A DNA stretch of 64,000 nt from Mycolicibacterium neoaurum VKM Ac-1815D (GTDB taxonomy: Bacteria > Actinomycetota > Actinomycetes > Mycobacteriales > Mycobacteriaceae): positions 1,116,001 through 1,180,000 of the forward strand of contig NC_023036.2 in assembly GCF_000317305.3 (NCBI RefSeq), written 5' to 3'. The position numbers and the translations under genes are program-made. Position 1 is the stretch's first letter. Every line of letters starts with the position of its first letter. Positions 26,683 to 36,757 of the stretch are shown here, piece after piece. Below the pieces are notes generated by a model. That model worked only from the letters and a program-made list of their open reading frames with translations. It ran no database searches and was not told where the DNA came from.

Positions 26683-28343
26683 CTGGGCACGCAGGTAACC
26701 GGGGCCGCAAGATTCGGCCCGGCCGCATCACATTCGTGGGCTCCGGCCCAGGTGATCCGGGCCTGCTGACAACGCGTGCGCGGACCGTGCTCGCCAATGC
26801 GGCGACGGTGTTCACCGATCCCGATGTGCCCGAGTCGGTGCTGGCGCTGGTCGGTTCCGAACTGCCGCCGACCTCGGGCCCCGAGCCCGCCGCCACCGAG
26901 ACGCCCGACGGTGAGACCGTCGCCGCCGTGGTGCCGGGTGGTCCCGATGTGCGACCAGCCCTCGGCGATCCCGCCGAGGTCGCCAAGACGCTGGCCGCCG
27001 AGGCGCGTAACGGTCTCGACGTCGTCCGGCTGGTCGCCGGTGACCCGCTGTCGGTGGACGCGGTGATCGCCGAGGTCAATGCGCTGGCACGGACCCAGCT
27101 GAACTTCGAGATCGTGCCGGGCCTGCCGGATACCACCGCAGTGCCGACCTATGCCGGTCTGCCGCTGGGCTCGTCGCACACGGTCGCCGATGTGCGTGAC
27201 CCGAACGTCGACTGGGCTGCGCTGGCCGCCGCCCCCGGACCGCTGATCCTGCACGCGACCGCCGGCCACCTGGCCGACGCCGCCCGCACGCTGGTCGAGT
27301 ACGGCCTCGCCGAGAACACGCCGGCCGTCATCACCGCGCACGGCACCACCTGCCAGCAGCATTCGGTGGAGACCACGCTGGTCGGCCTCGGCGACAAGGC
27401 CATCCTGAACGCGGCCGAGCCCTCCGGTGGCACACCGGGCCCGCTGTCGGGTCCGCTGGTCGTCACGATCGGCAAGACGGTCGCCAACCGCGCGAAGCTG
27501 AACTGGTGGGAGAGCCGGGCGCTCTACGGCTGGACCGTGCTGGTGCCGCGCACCAAGGATCAGGCCGGCGAGATGAGTGACCGGCTGGTCACCCACGGCG
27601 CACTGCCGGTCGAGGTGCCCACCATCGCCGTCGAGCCGCCGCGTAGCCCGGCCCAGATGGAAAGGGCCGTCAAGGGTTTGGTGGACGGCCGGTTCCAGTG
27701 GGTGGTGTTCACCTCCACCAACGCCGTGCGTGCCGTATGGGAGAAGTTCAACGAGTTCGGCCTGGACGCCCGCGCGTTCTCGGGTGTGAAGATCGCCTGT
27801 GTCGGCCAGGCCACCGCCGATCGGGTGCGTGCCTTCGGTATCAACCCCGAGCTGGTGCCCGCCGGTGAGCAGTCCTCGCTGGGCCTGCTCGACGAGTTCC
27901 CGCCGTATGACGAGATCTTCGACCCGGTGAACCGGGTGCTGCTGCCGCGCGCCGACATCGCCACCGAGACGCTGGCCGAGGGTCTGCGTGAACGCGGTTG
28001 GGAGATCGAGGATGTCACGGCCTATCGCACCGTCCGTGCGGCCCCGCCGCCGGCGCACACCCGCGAGATGATCAAGACCGGCGGGTTCGACGCGGTCTGC
28101 TTCACCTCCAGCTCGACGGTCCGCAATCTGGTCGGCATCGCGGGTAAACCTCACGCGCGCACCATCGTTGCCTGTATCGGTCCCAAGACCGCCGAGACGG
28201 CAGTCGAATTCGGCCTGCGCGTCGATGTGCAGCCGGAGACGGCCGCGGTCGGTCCGCTGGTTGAGGCGCTCGCCGAGCATGCCGCCCGGCTGCGCGCTGA
28301 GGGTGCGCTGCCTCCGCCGCGCAAGAAGAGCCGCCGCCGGTAA
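26679..28343 (+). CDS. hemD: Uroporphyrinogen-III methyltransferase/synthase fusion
   Basis: 554 residues, a two-domain fusion annotated hemD or cysG in mycobacteria. The N-terminal half is like a CobA/CysG SAM uroporphyrinogen methyltransferase: [17 protein letters not shown] (about 18-34), a [11 protein letters not shown] loop and the PTYAGLPLG block. The C-terminal half, from about 285, is HemD-like uroporphyrinogen-III synthase, with [35 protein letters not shown] and [10 protein letters not shown]. The methyltransferase half appears divergent (the usual GEPxxF-type region is altered), so whether it is active is uncertain. It ends with a basic [10 protein letters not shown] tail. Confidence 0.93.
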   Translation: MTGHAGNRGRKIRPGRITFVGSGPGDPGLLTTRARTVLANAATVFTDPDVPESVLALVGSELPPTSGPEPAATETPDGETVAAVVPGGPDVRPALGDPAEVAKTLAAEARNGLDVVRLVAGDPLSVDAVIAEVNALARTQLNFEIVPGLPDTTAVPTYAGLPLGSSHTVADVRDPNVDWAALAAAPGPLILHATAGHLADAARTLVEYGLAENTPAVITAHGTTCQQHSVETTLVGLGDKAILNAAEPSGGTPGPLSGPLVVTIGKTVANRAKLNWWESRALYGWTVLVPRTKDQAGEMSDRLVTHGALPVEVPTIAVEPPRSPAQMERAVKGLVDGRFQWVVFTSTNAVRAVWEKFNEFGLDARAFSGVKIACVGQATADRVRAFGINPELVPAGEQSSLGLLDEFPPYDEIFDPVNRVLLPRADIATETLAEGLRERGWEIEDVTAYRTVRAAPPPAHTREMIKTGGFDAVCFTSSSTVRNLVGIAGKPHARTIVACIGPKTAETAVEFGLRVDVQPETAAVGPLVEALAEHAARLRAEGALPPPRKKSRRR

Positions 28344-29324
28344 ATGGGTTTCCCCAGACATCGTCCCCGTCGGCTGCGTTCCACGCCGGCGATGCGCAGG
28401 CTGGTCGCACAGACGACGCTGGAACCCCGGCACCTGGTGTTGCCGATGTTCGTCGCCGACGGGCTGACCGAGCCGCGGCCGATCAGCTCGATGCCGGGAG
28501 TCGTTCAGCACAGCCGTGATTCGTTGCGCCGCGCGGCTGCCGATGCGGTGGCCGCCGGGGTAGGCGGACTGATGTTGTTCGGGGTTCCGCAGGCGCAGGA
28601 CAAGGATGCCTCCGGCAGCGTCGGGCTCGATCCCGACGGTGTGCTCAATGCCGCGTTGCGTGACCTGACCGCCGACCTCGGCGATGCCACCGTCCTGATG
28701 GCCGACACCTGCCTCGACGAGTTCACCGATCACGGTCATTGTGGTGTGCTCGACGCGCACGGGCGCGTCGACAACGATGCAACCAACGAGCAGTATGTGA
28801 AACTCGCTGTTGCGCAGGCGCATTCCGGTGCGCACGTGGTTGGGCCGAGCGGCATGATGGACGGCCAGGTCGCCGCGATCCGTGACGGCCTGGACGAGGC
28901 GGGGCACGAGGATGTCGCGATCCTCGCGTATGCGGCGAAGTTCGCCTCGGCGTTCTACGGCCCGTTCCGGGAAGCGGTGGATTCCAGCCTGTCCGGGGAT
29001 CGGCGCACCTACCAACAGGATCCGGGTAATGCACGCGAGGCCGTGCACGAGATCACGTTGGACATCGACGAGGGTGCCGACATGGTGATGGTCAAGCCCG
29101 CCATGAGCTATCTCGATGTGGTGGCCGCGGCCGCGGAGATCTCACCGGTGCCCGTCGCGGCCTATCAGATCTCGGGGGAGTACTCGATGATCAGTGCCGC
29201 CGCGGCCAACGGCTGGATCGATCTGCGGGCCTCCGCACTGGAATCGCTGACCAGCATCCGCCGGGCTGGCGCCGATATCGTGCTCACCTACTGGGCGGCC
29301 GAGGCTGCCGGCTGGTTGAAGTGA
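28344..29324 (+). CDS. hemB: Porphobilinogen synthase (ALA dehydratase)
   Basis: 326 residues. It condenses two 5-aminolaevulinates to porphobilinogen. The two Schiff-base lysines are visible: Lys199 in AKFASAFYGP and Lys251 in VKPAMSYLD. The metal region reads ADTCLDEFTDHGHCGVLD, in which the third cysteine of the zinc-type cluster is replaced, pointing to the magnesium-type site expected in mycobacteria. The ATG starts directly after the hemD TAA with no gap. It ends in a four-base overlap with the following membrane protein gene. Confidence 0.96.
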   Translation: MGFPRHRPRRLRSTPAMRRLVAQTTLEPRHLVLPMFVADGLTEPRPISSMPGVVQHSRDSLRRAAADAVAAGVGGLMLFGVPQAQDKDASGSVGLDPDGVLNAALRDLTADLGDATVLMADTCLDEFTDHGHCGVLDAHGRVDNDATNEQYVKLAVAQAHSGAHVVGPSGMMDGQVAAIRDGLDEAGHEDVAILAYAAKFASAFYGPFREAVDSSLSGDRRTYQQDPGNAREAVHEITLDIDEGADMVMVKPAMSYLDVVAAAAEISPVPVAAYQISGEYSMISAAAANGWIDLRASALESLTSIRRAGADIVLTYWAAEAAGWLK

Positions 29325-29740
29325 CCGAGCCTGCGCCTGCCGAGAACGTCCGACCGGAAGACGTGGACACCGGCGTCGGGCTGTGGGCGGCCGCGCTGAT
29401 CCTGATGGTGCTGGGCTACCTGATCGATCTGTTCACCGCGCCGATCGACGTGGCCTGGTACATCTACGCGGCATCGGTGCTGTTCGTCATCGTGGTCGCC
29501 GCGGTGGTCGCCGCCTTCACCTGGCTGCTGCGCTTCGGCTACCGCTGGCCGCGCACGCTGTTGACCGCGGGTGGGCTGACCGCGGTGGTCTACACGGTGA
29601 CCAGTCTGTTCACCGTCGACCGCAGTGCCGCCGTCGCCGCCTTCGGGTACGCAGCATGCACCATCCTGGGGTCGGTGCTGATTTTGGGCGGGGTGGTGCT
29701 GCTGCACCGCAAGGACGCTCACGAATACCTCACCCGCTAG
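29321..29740 (+). CDS. Small membrane protein downstream of hemB
   Basis: 139 residues, four predicted transmembrane helices (about 20-40, 47-70, 78-98 and 108-130), with an acidic N-terminal tail EPAPAENVRPEDVD. No known domain is recognised. The GTG start overlaps the hemB stop by four bases, so it belongs to the hem transcript, but a role in haem metabolism is not shown. Confidence 0.75.
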   Translation: MTEPAPAENVRPEDVDTGVGLWAAALILMVLGYLIDLFTAPIDVAWYIYAASVLFVIVVAAVVAAFTWLLRFGYRWPRTLLTAGGLTAVVYTVTSLFTVDRSAAVAAFGYAACTILGSVLILGGVVLLHRKDAHEYLTR

Positions 29741-29752
29741 GCTGCCGGGATC

Positions 29753-30196
29753 ATGACCGCACCCTCGTCACCCGCACGTCCCGGCATCGTCAACATCGCA
29801 TTCTGGTCGGTTCTGGTGGGCTCGGTGTTGTTGCTGTCGGGTGGGTTGCTGGGCCTGAGCGTGGCGGTCAGTGCCGATGACGCGGTGTTCGGCAAGGATG
29901 TCTCCCCGGAGACGGTGCAGAATCTGCGGATCCTGCTCGGCGGGCTCAGCGTGTTGTGGGCCGTGGTCGGGATGGCGCTGAGCTTCCTGGCCGGGCGCGC
30001 TCGCAACGGCGATCTGCGGTTCCGTCGGTCGGTGGTGGTGATGGCCGTGGCGGTCGTGGTGATGGTGTTCCTGTTGACGCTGCTGGCTCCGTTCACCATC
30101 ACGCTGCCCACGTTGTTCGGGGTGGTCCCGGTGGCCATCGGTGCCACCCTGTTCATGCGGCCGGCGGCCACGGACTGGTTTCTGGACATGCAATGA
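29753..30196 (+). CDS. Four-helix membrane protein, function unknown
   Basis: 147 residues with four hydrophobic segments (about 14-38, 62-82, 90-112 and 116-136). No catalytic motif is seen. A TAGGCT hexamer at 29738-29743, overlapping the previous stop, lies nine bases before the ATG, so it may have its own start of transcription in addition to the hem transcript. Its stop overlaps the next gene by ATGA. Confidence 0.72.
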   Translation: MTAPSSPARPGIVNIAFWSVLVGSVLLLSGGLLGLSVAVSADDAVFGKDVSPETVQNLRILLGGLSVLWAVVGMALSFLAGRARNGDLRFRRSVVVMAVAVVVMVFLLTLLAPFTITLPTLFGVVPVAIGATLFMRPAATDWFLDMQ

Positions 30197-30696
30197 CCGA
30201 GGACGAACCGATCGACCAGGATCTGACCGAGGCACCTGCCGAGCAGGTGCTCTTCCACGAGCCCGGCGGTACCTGGTGGTGGCTGTTGGCCGGCCCGATC
30301 GCCGGGCTGGCGATGGCGTTGATCCAGGTGTCCGGTGGTGCCGGATGGGGGCTGGGTGTTCCCGCGGTGTTCTGCATCCTGATCAGTGGTTTCCTTGCGA
30401 TCCAGATCAAGGCAGCCCGTATCCACACCTCGGTGGAGCTGACGCCGACGACGTTGCGTCAGGGCACCGAGCGGATACCGATCGCCGATATCGTTCAGAT
30501 CTATCCGGAGCTCAAGCGTGGCGAGAGCGAGAAGTGGCAGACCTACCGCGCCTTCGGTGAGCTCAGTGGGATTCCGCGCGGTCGAACCGGTATCGGTATC
30601 AAGTTGACCGATAAGCGGACGGGGCAGGCGTGGGCGCGTAAACACCGCACCCTCCGCACCGCCCTGGTCGGACTGGTCGAGGAGCAGATGCCGTGA
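30193..30696 (+). CDS. Membrane protein with PH-like C-terminal region (Rv0513-type)
   Basis: 167 residues. Two hydrophobic helices (about 32-72: WWWLLAGPIAGLAMALIQV and VFCILISGFLAIQI) are followed by a soluble beta-rich part (VELTPTTLRQGTERIPIADIVQIYPELK) that looks like the DUF3093/bacterial PH-type membrane families. By position it corresponds to Rv0513. Function is unknown. It overlaps both neighbours by four bases. Confidence 0.72.
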   Translation: MTEDEPIDQDLTEAPAEQVLFHEPGGTWWWLLAGPIAGLAMALIQVSGGAGWGLGVPAVFCILISGFLAIQIKAARIHTSVELTPTTLRQGTERIPIADIVQIYPELKRGESEKWQTYRAFGELSGIPRGRTGIGIKLTDKRTGQAWARKHRTLRTALVGLVEEQMP

Positions 30697-30929
30697 GGCG
30701 CACCGCGATGATCCAACTGGGTGCTGCGGTGCTTGCCCTCGTCGGTTGCGTACTGAGCTGGTTGGCCTCGCGCTCGGACGCGGAGTTACCGCCGGTTCTG
30801 GAGGGTGAGCCGACGGTGGCCACGGTCATCTACTACCCGCCGCTGATCCTGCTGGCGCTGCTGCTCGCCACGGTCGCCGGTGTGCTGACGGTGCTGGGCA
30901 TCGTCAGATTGCGGGCGTCGCGCGCCTAG
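30693..30929 (+). CDS. Two-helix membrane protein (Rv0514-type)
   Basis: 78 residues with two hydrophobic helices (about 6-25 and 50-70) joined by an acidic loop (SRSDAELPPVLEGEP). No family function is known. The GTG start is coupled to the upstream gene and its stop overlaps by four bases the stop of the convergent 13E12-family gene, marking the end of the hem-associated unit. Confidence 0.72.
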   Translation: MRRTAMIQLGAAVLALVGCVLSWLASRSDAELPPVLEGEPTVATVIYYPPLILLALLLATVAGVLTVLGIVRLRASRA

Positions 30930-32536
30930 AAGTCTGGTTGTCCGCGGGCGTTTTCGAGGGCGACAGCGGCTGCGTTGTGGGTGCGTTCGGCGCTGATGCG
31001 GTAGTCACGGTCGTGTTGTCGGGTGCGTTGGCGTCGCGGGATGGCCGGTTCGCGGTCGCGCTCATCGATGAGGGTGATGTGTCGTGTTCTTGGTATCGGG
31101 GTGTCGATGGTGTTGTGCGGGAACAGAATCGGCCCCAGTGGCATCGTCACGTATCGATGCCCGGACGGTGCGGTCCATTCGGTGGTGCCGTCGGGGTGGG
31201 CGGTGGGGGTCCAGCCGGTTTTCATGGTTTTGAGCAGGTGGTGTTCGCGGCAGAGCGGTCGCAGATTGCCCGGATGGGTCGCCCCGGCCGGCCACGCGAC
31301 GACATGGTCCAGATCGCAGCGTTGGGCGGGTTTCCCGCAGCCGGGGAAACAGCAGTTCATCGCGGTCATCCGGACGTAGGCCGCTAGCTTGGCCGAGGGT
31401 CGGTAGCGGGGTTCGGAGCCCAGGTCTGTTGCGCTGCTCAGGGGCCGGACTGTCGCGCCGCCGGCGATCAAGTCGGCGAGTAGGTGGGCGGGGATGATCG
31501 CGCCGTCGAGGGTGATCCCGGCACCCAGGCCGGGTCGAGCGCTGGCGGCTGGTGCAGCGGGTGCTGCGGGTTCGGACTCGGGATCGGTGCTGCCCTCCTT
31601 CGCGGCGGGCTCCTCAGCTCCCGGCTCGCCCACCGGCCCTTCCGCAGCACCGCCGGTATCCGGCGTGCCAGGCACCGGACCGGACTCGGGCGTGGGCCCC
31701 GCGTCCGGCTTTGTCCCGTGCCCGCTTTCGAGGTCTTGTCCGGTGAGGACGTAGATGGTGACCGCACCGGCGCGAGGGTCTTTCCCTGATCCTGCGCAGT
31801 CAGGGTCACCGCAGAGGCAGGTCAGTCGGTCGGCTCCGGCCAGGACGGCGGCGAGGGCGTCGGCGCGGCGTTCGGCCACGGTCCGCGGATCCTCAGAGCA
31901 GACACCATTGGCGAGGGTGTTGAGGCGGGTGTCGCTGATCGCGGCGTCGGTGGCACGCATCCGTCCCCAGAACGACACCACCCCGTCGGGATCGTCACGG
32001 TCACCGAAGTCGATATAGCGGTCTTTGGCCGCGACCTTGGACCGGATCACCGCGATCGGATCGAAGGTATGCACCCAGTAGTCGACCGCCCGGATCAACG
32101 CGTTCTCCGACAATGCGCCGTACTGGTGGGCGGTGCCGGCGATCCCGGCATCGATCAACCCCAACGCCTCCTCATCACATACCAGCTGCGTGCGCCAGGT
32201 GATCGCAGCGATCACCTTCGCCGACACCACCCCCTGCGCGAACACCTCCGCGGTCCTAGGCAGCCGATCACGCAGGGCCATCGCGATGCGCATCTGGGCA
32301 CTGGCAGCGCGCGGGCTGAGAGTGCAGGCCGCACTGATCTCGGCCTTGGCGAGTGCCCATCCATCGATCAACCTCAACGCCGACGACTCGTCCTCGTCCT
32401 CGCAGTGCCGTGCGGTGACCTCGGCGATCGCAGCCAACCGCCGGGCCGCCGCAGCCGCCTCAGCGCGGGTGGCATCGGTGACCTCGGCGATGAGCGCCTC
32501 ATCGCTCAACCCCGACAACCCCGATCGTTCGAACAT
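30926..32536 (-). CDS. 13E12 repeat family protein (DUF222 plus HNH)
   Basis: 536 residues, as Rv0515 at the same place. The N-terminal DUF222 domain covers about 1-260 (with FWGRMRATDAAISDTRLNTLA), a Pro/Glu/Ala-rich linker follows, and a C-terminal HNH nuclease motif is visible (CCFPGCGKPAQRCDLDHV, then NLRPLCREHHLLKT). These multi-copy genes are widespread in mycobacteria; an HNH endonuclease activity is likely but the biological role is unknown, and they are not transposases. The ATG at 32536 is supported by a reverse-strand TAGACT (32544-32549) seven bases upstream. Confidence 0.9.
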   Translation of the reverse strand: MFERSGLSGLSDEALIAEVTDATRAEAAAAARRLAAIAEVTARHCEDEDESSALRLIDGWALAKAEISAACTLSPRAASAQMRIAMALRDRLPRTAEVFAQGVVSAKVIAAITWRTQLVCDEEALGLIDAGIAGTAHQYGALSENALIRAVDYWVHTFDPIAVIRSKVAAKDRYIDFGDRDDPDGVVSFWGRMRATDAAISDTRLNTLANGVCSEDPRTVAERRADALAAVLAGADRLTCLCGDPDCAGSGKDPRAGAVTIYVLTGQDLESGHGTKPDAGPTPESGPVPGTPDTGGAAEGPVGEPGAEEPAAKEGSTDPESEPAAPAAPAASARPGLGAGITLDGAIIPAHLLADLIAGGATVRPLSSATDLGSEPRYRPSAKLAAYVRMTAMNCCFPGCGKPAQRCDLDHVVAWPAGATHPGNLRPLCREHHLLKTMKTGWTPTAHPDGTTEWTAPSGHRYVTMPLGPILFPHNTIDTPIPRTRHITLIDERDREPAIPRRQRTRQHDRDYRISAERTHNAAAVALENARGQPDF

Positions 32537-32794
32537 ATGAGCGAGTCTACCCGCGGACACCGACATGACAAGGCCGATCGAGGCGCCTGTGGATAAACCT
32601 GTAAGGCCTGGTCAAGGTGCGGAAAGGGCGGTGGTCGGCATGGGATCTGCGGTCTGTGCGATGAGTCGTTGCCTCACGAAGGATGCGCGCGACTGGCGTG
32701 GGCCGATCGCGAGCTTGGGTGCCGATGCGAGTCAAAATATGACCCCCGCCACATCGTGTTGGAACAAAGTGCAAAATCTGTAACACTGTTTCGC

Positions 32795-33670
32795 ATGACG
32801 GAACTGGCCGAAAACACGCCTGAGGCTCTGGACGACGCGCTGCCCTTGGGTCCCGACTCCCTGGTGTGGAAATACTTCGGCGACAACCGGATGTATCTCA
32901 TCGGCCCCCGGCCCGCTGTCCTGCAGAACATGCTCGCCGAACTCGGTCAGGGCGTGCTCGATCACTCGACCTTCTTCTCCGATACCGCCGAACGGCTCAA
33001 GCGGACCATCCCGCCGATCTTCAAGACTGTCTACGGCTCCGAGGACAACAACGCGGGCACCCAGGTGCGCGACTTCCACACGGATATCAAGGGCGCGATG
33101 CCCGGCCCCGACGGTCAGCCGGTCGGCCGGTACCACGCCCTGGACCCCGAGACCTATTACTGGGCGCACGCCACCTTCGTCGAGCAGATCTACTACTTCG
33201 CGGACACCTTCGTGAAGCGTCTCACCGATGCCGAGCGTGAACAGATCTGGCTGGAATCCAAGACCTGGTACCGCCGCTATGGCGTGAGTGACCGCCCGAT
33301 GCCGGCCACCTATGCCGAATTCGTGCAGTACTGGGACCGGATGATGAATGAGGTTGCGGTACCGCACAAATCGGCAAAGTATGGCGTCGGCTACGTCACC
33401 AAGGGATTTCCGTGCCCGAAGGGTGTCAACCCCACGGCATGGAAGATCATCGCCAAGGTCTTCGATCCCGTCGCCGCGTTCCTGACCACCGGCGGCCTCC
33501 CGCCGCGGGCGCGAGACCTGCTGGGGCTGCCGTGGACGGAACGTCAGGAGCGCAATTACCAGCGTTTCGCCGCCTTCTGGCGCTCGCGGCCGGTCAACTG
33601 GATCTGGGACCGGCTGCCGATGTCGGTGCGCTACAGCAAGTTCGCCCAAGCCGGCTATGCCCGCGGCTGA
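32795..33670 (+). CDS. Oxygenase MpaB family protein (DUF2236)
   Basis: 291 residues. The sequence fits the DUF2236/MpaB family, which shares a haem-binding fold with the latex-clearing oxygenase Lcp: [22 protein letters not shown] at the start (in parts), [19 protein letters not shown] in the middle (with the candidate haem-ligand histidine) and a C-terminal helical part. It may be a haem-dependent oxygenase; the substrate is unknown. A hexamer AACACT (32782-32787) lies seven bases before the ATG. The gene overlaps the downstream TetR regulator by 14 bases, which suggests that the regulator controls it. Confidence 0.85.
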   Translation: MTELAENTPEALDDALPLGPDSLVWKYFGDNRMYLIGPRPAVLQNMLAELGQGVLDHSTFFSDTAERLKRTIPPIFKTVYGSEDNNAGTQVRDFHTDIKGAMPGPDGQPVGRYHALDPETYYWAHATFVEQIYYFADTFVKRLTDAEREQIWLESKTWYRRYGVSDRPMPATYAEFVQYWDRMMNEVAVPHKSAKYGVGYVTKGFPCPKGVNPTAWKIIAKVFDPVAAFLTTGGLPPRARDLLGLPWTERQERNYQRFAAFWRSRPVNWIWDRLPMSVRYSKFAQAGYARG

Positions 33671-34247
33671 CGCCGGGACCGCGATCCTCGACGCGGCGCT
33701 GGTCGAGTTGGAACGCCACGGCTTCCGCAAGGTCGCCCTGGACGACGTCGCGCGCCGGGCCGGGGTCAGCCGCACCACCATCTATCGCCGCTTCGCCAAC
33801 CGCGACGAGCTCGTCGGCGCCGTCATCGAGCGTGAGAACGTGGCATTGTTCGCCGATATCGCCGCCGAGTTGAAAAGTACCAAGCCGCAGGCAAATTACC
33901 ATGTCGAGGCGTTCACGCTGTCCATCATGCGGTTTCGCCGCCACCGGGTGCTCAATCAGATGATCGTCGACGACCCGGCGCTCGCCCAGGAACTGCTGCA
34001 TCGGCACTACGGTGCGGCGGTGGAGCGGATGGCCGCCGCGCTGCGGGTCATCTTCCCCGAGGGTTTCGCGGAACGGATCGGCGCACCCGCGGTCAACGAT
34101 CTGGCCGACACCATCCTGCGCTACGCGGCGATGGTCCTGTTGCTGCCGAGCGTGCAGCCGCTGCAGACCGCCGACGAGGTCCGTGCCTTCGCCACCAGGC
34201 ATTTCCTGCCCAGTCTGCCCGCCGCACTGCGATCAGTGTCGGCGTGA
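33657..34247 (+). CDS. TetR-family transcriptional regulator
   Basis: 196 residues. The N-terminal helix-turn-helix is typical ([31 protein letters not shown], about 26-56 in parts), and the rest is the all-helical ligand-binding domain. The ATG lies inside the end of the oxygenase gene (14-base overlap), so the two are co-transcribed; the likely target is the promoter before 32795. The ligand cannot be predicted. Confidence 0.88.
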   Translation: MPAADAGTAILDAALVELERHGFRKVALDDVARRAGVSRTTIYRRFANRDELVGAVIERENVALFADIAAELKSTKPQANYHVEAFTLSIMRFRRHRVLNQMIVDDPALAQELLHRHYGAAVERMAAALRVIFPEGFAERIGAPAVNDLADTILRYAAMVLLLPSVQPLQTADEVRAFATRHFLPSLPAALRSVSA

Positions 34248-34284
34248 GTGTTTCGTAGCTCACAGAAGCGGGCAGCCGGGGTTG

Positions 34285-34494
34285 ATGACACACGCACCGG
34301 ATCCCGAGAAGACGGATCACCCGGACGCCGACCCGGAAAACAAGGACATCTTCGGCGATTACGACGAACCCCGCCCCACGGCGGTCCTGCCCGGCAGTAA
34401 GGGCACCGTCACCGGAACCGCCGTCAACGACTGGCTGGACGACGACGGAAATCCGATCTACGGCAAGGACGAGGCACCTACAGTGACGGAGTGA
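34285..34494 (+). CDS. Small acidic protein, function unknown
   Basis: 69 residues, strongly acidic (DPEKTDHPDADPENKDIFGD) with no hydrophobic segment and no cysteine; likely disordered. A GT-rich core (VLPGSKGTVTGTAVNDWLDD) may form strands. The stop overlaps the start of the following PPOX gene as GTGA, which supports it as a real coupled gene. I do not recognise the family. Confidence 0.6.
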   Translation: MTHAPDPEKTDHPDADPENKDIFGDYDEPRPTAVLPGSKGTVTGTAVNDWLDDDGNPIYGKDEAPTVTE

Positions 34495-34967
34495 CTCTCT
34501 CCGAGACTGCGCCCGCGTTCGTGAGCATGGCCCATTCGATCGTTTGGGCCTCGGTGGCCACCGTCGACGCCGACGGCAAACCGCGCAGCCGGGTGCTGCA
34601 TCCGTTGTGGGAGTGGGACGGTACCGACCTGTTGGGGTGGGTCGCCACGGTGCCGTCGCCGGTGAAGAAGAGCCATCTCGCGGTGCATCCCTATGTCTCG
34701 GTTAATTATTGGGCACCCAACCAGGACACGTGCAGCGCCGATTGTCTGGTCGAGTGGTATCTCGATGACGAGACACGCGCCGCGGTCTGGGACAAGTTCG
34801 TGCACGCCCCGGAACCGCTCGGCTACAACCCGACGATCATCCCCGGTTGGGATTCGCCGACGTCACCGAGCTTCGCGGTGCTGCGCCTCACGCCGTACCG
34901 GCTGCGTGTTCAACCCGGCAGCATGATGACGCGCGGCGAGGGTGCGGTGCTCAGCTGGAGCGCGTGA
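34491..34967 (+). CDS. Pyridoxamine 5'-phosphate oxidase-family protein
   Basis: 158 residues with the split-barrel flavin/F420-binding fold: WASVATVDADGKPRSRVLHP at residues 19-38 is the typical opening, followed by strands and WAPNQDTCSADC. Such proteins bind FMN, F420 or haem and reduce or degrade small molecules; the cofactor is not decidable here. It is coupled to the small acidic gene upstream and overlaps the end of a convergent, frameshifted gene by 17 bases. Confidence 0.8.
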   Translation: MTLSETAPAFVSMAHSIVWASVATVDADGKPRSRVLHPLWEWDGTDLLGWVATVPSPVKKSHLAVHPYVSVNYWAPNQDTCSADCLVEWYLDDETRAAVWDKFVHAPEPLGYNPTIIPGWDSPTSPSFAVLRLTPYRLRVQPGSMMTRGEGAVLSWSA

Positions 34968-35333
34968 GCAGCACCGCGGATTTGACCGGCAGGGTCCGCA
35001 GCAGCCGCTGCCATGGCCGACGGGTGACGGCGGCGGCCTCGTCCCTCGACACCACACGCGGATCGCGGACCTGAAGGCTGCGGCCACCGATCATCACGGA
35101 GCCCGTTCCGGCGACCTGCAGGTTGCGGATCCAATCGGTGTCGACGCCGTAGGGCAGCAGGATCGCCACCCCGTCGGTGGTGGGAAGGCGGTCACCGGGG
35201 TGCGGTACCGCCGCCCCGACCGCCGGCCGACATGGTCGACCGCGGACCACAGCGGCAGGTGCCCGGCCAACGGCCGCACGACGGGGTTGACGAAACGTCG
35301 GTTGAACTCGGCACGTCGGCGCGCGAATCGCAT
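34951..35333 (-). pseudogene. Frameshifted DUF385/Ddn-type nitroreductase
   Basis: Two overlapping minus-strand frames together make one F420-dependent nitroreductase-family (DUF385) protein. The first part, from ATG 35333, reads [18 protein letters not shown] and VDHVGRRSGRRYRTPV; the continuation VAILLPYGVDTDWIRNLQVAG lies in the other frame, to 34951. The shift falls in the run of three G at 35182-35184 (plus strand), where one more base would restore a TFPTTDG-type junction. Either the gene is broken or one base is missing from the assembly. The split fragments would not make the full F420-binding barrel. Confidence 0.8.
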
Positions 35334-35446
35334 GTGTGGATCATATGGCCCCGCGACCTGGGAAAAGGACCGAAAGATCGGTTATCGGCCGCAGCCCACT
35401 ACACCCTGTAGTTGACGGGTTTGCTCGGGCTGGGAGACTGGAAGCC

Positions 35447-36757
35447 ATGAGCAGCACCCTGTCGTCCGTATCGGCGTCGGCTGCGTTGTTCGCCGATGCC
35501 TCCTCGGTGATCCCCGGCGGGGTGAATTCACCGGTGCGCGCATTCAGTGCCGTCGGCGGCACGCCCCGCTTCATCACCAGCGCCGGCGGCTACTGGCTGA
35601 CCGATGCCGACGGCAATCGATATGTCGACCTGGTGTGTTCGTGGGGGCCGATGATCCTCGGCCACGCCCGGCCCGAGGTCGTCGAGGCCGTGCGGCGGGT
35701 TGCCGCCGACGGATTGTCTTTTGGCGCGCCCACCCCCGCCGAGACCGAACTGGCCCGCGAGATCATCGACCGGGTCGGCCCGGTCGAGCGGATCCGCTTC
35801 GTCAACTCCGGCACCGAGGCGACGATGAGCGCCATCAGGCTGGCCCGCGGTTTCACCGGCAGGCCCAAGATCGTCAAGTTCTCCGGTTGCTACCACGGCC
35901 ACAGCGACGCGCTGCTCGCCGATGCCGGGTCCGGGGTCGCCACGTTGGGATTGCCATCCTCACCAGGGGTCACCGGTGCGGCCGCCGCCGACACCATCGT
36001 GCTGCCGTACAACGATGTCGCCGCCGTCGAAGAGGTCTTCGCCGCCCACGGCGAACAGATCGCCTGCGTCATCACCGAAGCCAGCCCGGGCAACATGGGC
36101 ACCGTCGCACCGCTGCCCGGCTACAACGCGGCACTGCGCAGGATCACCGCCGAGCACGAGGCCCTGCTGATCTCCGACGAGGTGATGACCGGCTTCCGGG
36201 TCAGCCGCGCCGGCTGGTACGGCCTGGATCCGGTGGACGCCGACCTCTTCACCTTCGGCAAGGTCATGAGCGGCGGGCTGCCCGCGGCCGCGTTCGGTGG
36301 CCGCGCCGAGGTCATGGAGCGCCTCGCCCCGCTCGGTCCGGTGTATCAGGCAGGCACGCTGTCGGGAAACCCGGTCGCCATGGCCGCCGGACTGGCCACC
36401 CTGCGGGCCGCCGACGACACCGTCTATCAGACCCTCGACGCCCACGCCGACCGGCTACACGCGCTGCTCGCCACCGCGCTGACCGAAGCATCGGTGGCAC
36501 ACCACATTTCGCGGGCCGGCAACTTCCTCACCGTGTTCTTCGGTGCGGAGCAGCCGACGAACTTCGCCACCGCCAAGGCCACCGAGACCTGGCGCTACCC
36601 GGCCTTCTTCCACGCCCTGCTCGATGCCGGTATCTACCCGCCGTGCAGCGCCTTCGAAACCTGGTTCGTCTCGACAGCCTTGGACGAGAACGCCTTCGAG
36701 AAGATCGCCGAGGCGCTGCCGCACGCCGCCCGCGCCGCCGCCGAGGCCAAGCAGTGA
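35447..36757 (+). CDS. hemL: Glutamate-1-semialdehyde 2,1-aminomutase
   Basis: 436 residues. HemL is the PLP enzyme that converts glutamate-1-semialdehyde to 5-aminolaevulinate, the step between HemA and HemB. The PLP lysine is Lys272 in [12 protein letters not shown], with [10 protein letters not shown] upstream as the cofactor aspartate motif and [16 protein letters not shown] in the substrate domain. I chose ATG 35447, which gives the usual N-terminus; the frame runs further upstream without support. The stop overlaps the next gene by GTGA. Confidence 0.96.
   Translation: MSSTLSSVSASAALFADASSVIPGGVNSPVRAFSAVGGTPRFITSAGGYWLTDADGNRYVDLVCSWGPMILGHARPEVVEAVRRVAADGLSFGAPTPAETELAREIIDRVGPVERIRFVNSGTEATMSAIRLARGFTGRPKIVKFSGCYHGHSDALLADAGSGVATLGLPSSPGVTGAAAADTIVLPYNDVAAVEEVFAAHGEQIACVITEASPGNMGTVAPLPGYNAALRRITAEHEALLISDEVMTGFRVSRAGWYGLDPVDADLFTFGKVMSGGLPAAAFGGRAEVMERLAPLGPVYQAGTLSGNPVAMAAGLATLRAADDTVYQTLDAHADRLHALLATALTEASVAHHISRAGNFLTVFFGAEQPTNFATAKATETWRYPAFFHALLDAGIYPPCSAFETWFVSTALDENAFEKIAEALPHAARAAAEAKQ

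Noticed and set aside
26313..29048. A 911-codon open frame on the minus strand opposite hemC-hemB
   Set aside because: It lies entirely antisense to well-identified hem genes and has a Gly/Arg/His/Gln-rich composition with no domain; long antisense frames are normal at this GC content.
30926..32536. 13E12-family HNH gene considered as a mobile element
   Set aside because: No terminal inverted repeats, target duplication or transposase motif; the gene occupies the same place in M. tuberculosis.
32537..32794. The longest gene-free stretch, checked for an RNA gene or small protein
   Set aside because: Only two outward promoter-like hexamers were seen; no tRNA-like fold, conserved small frame or repeat was recognised.
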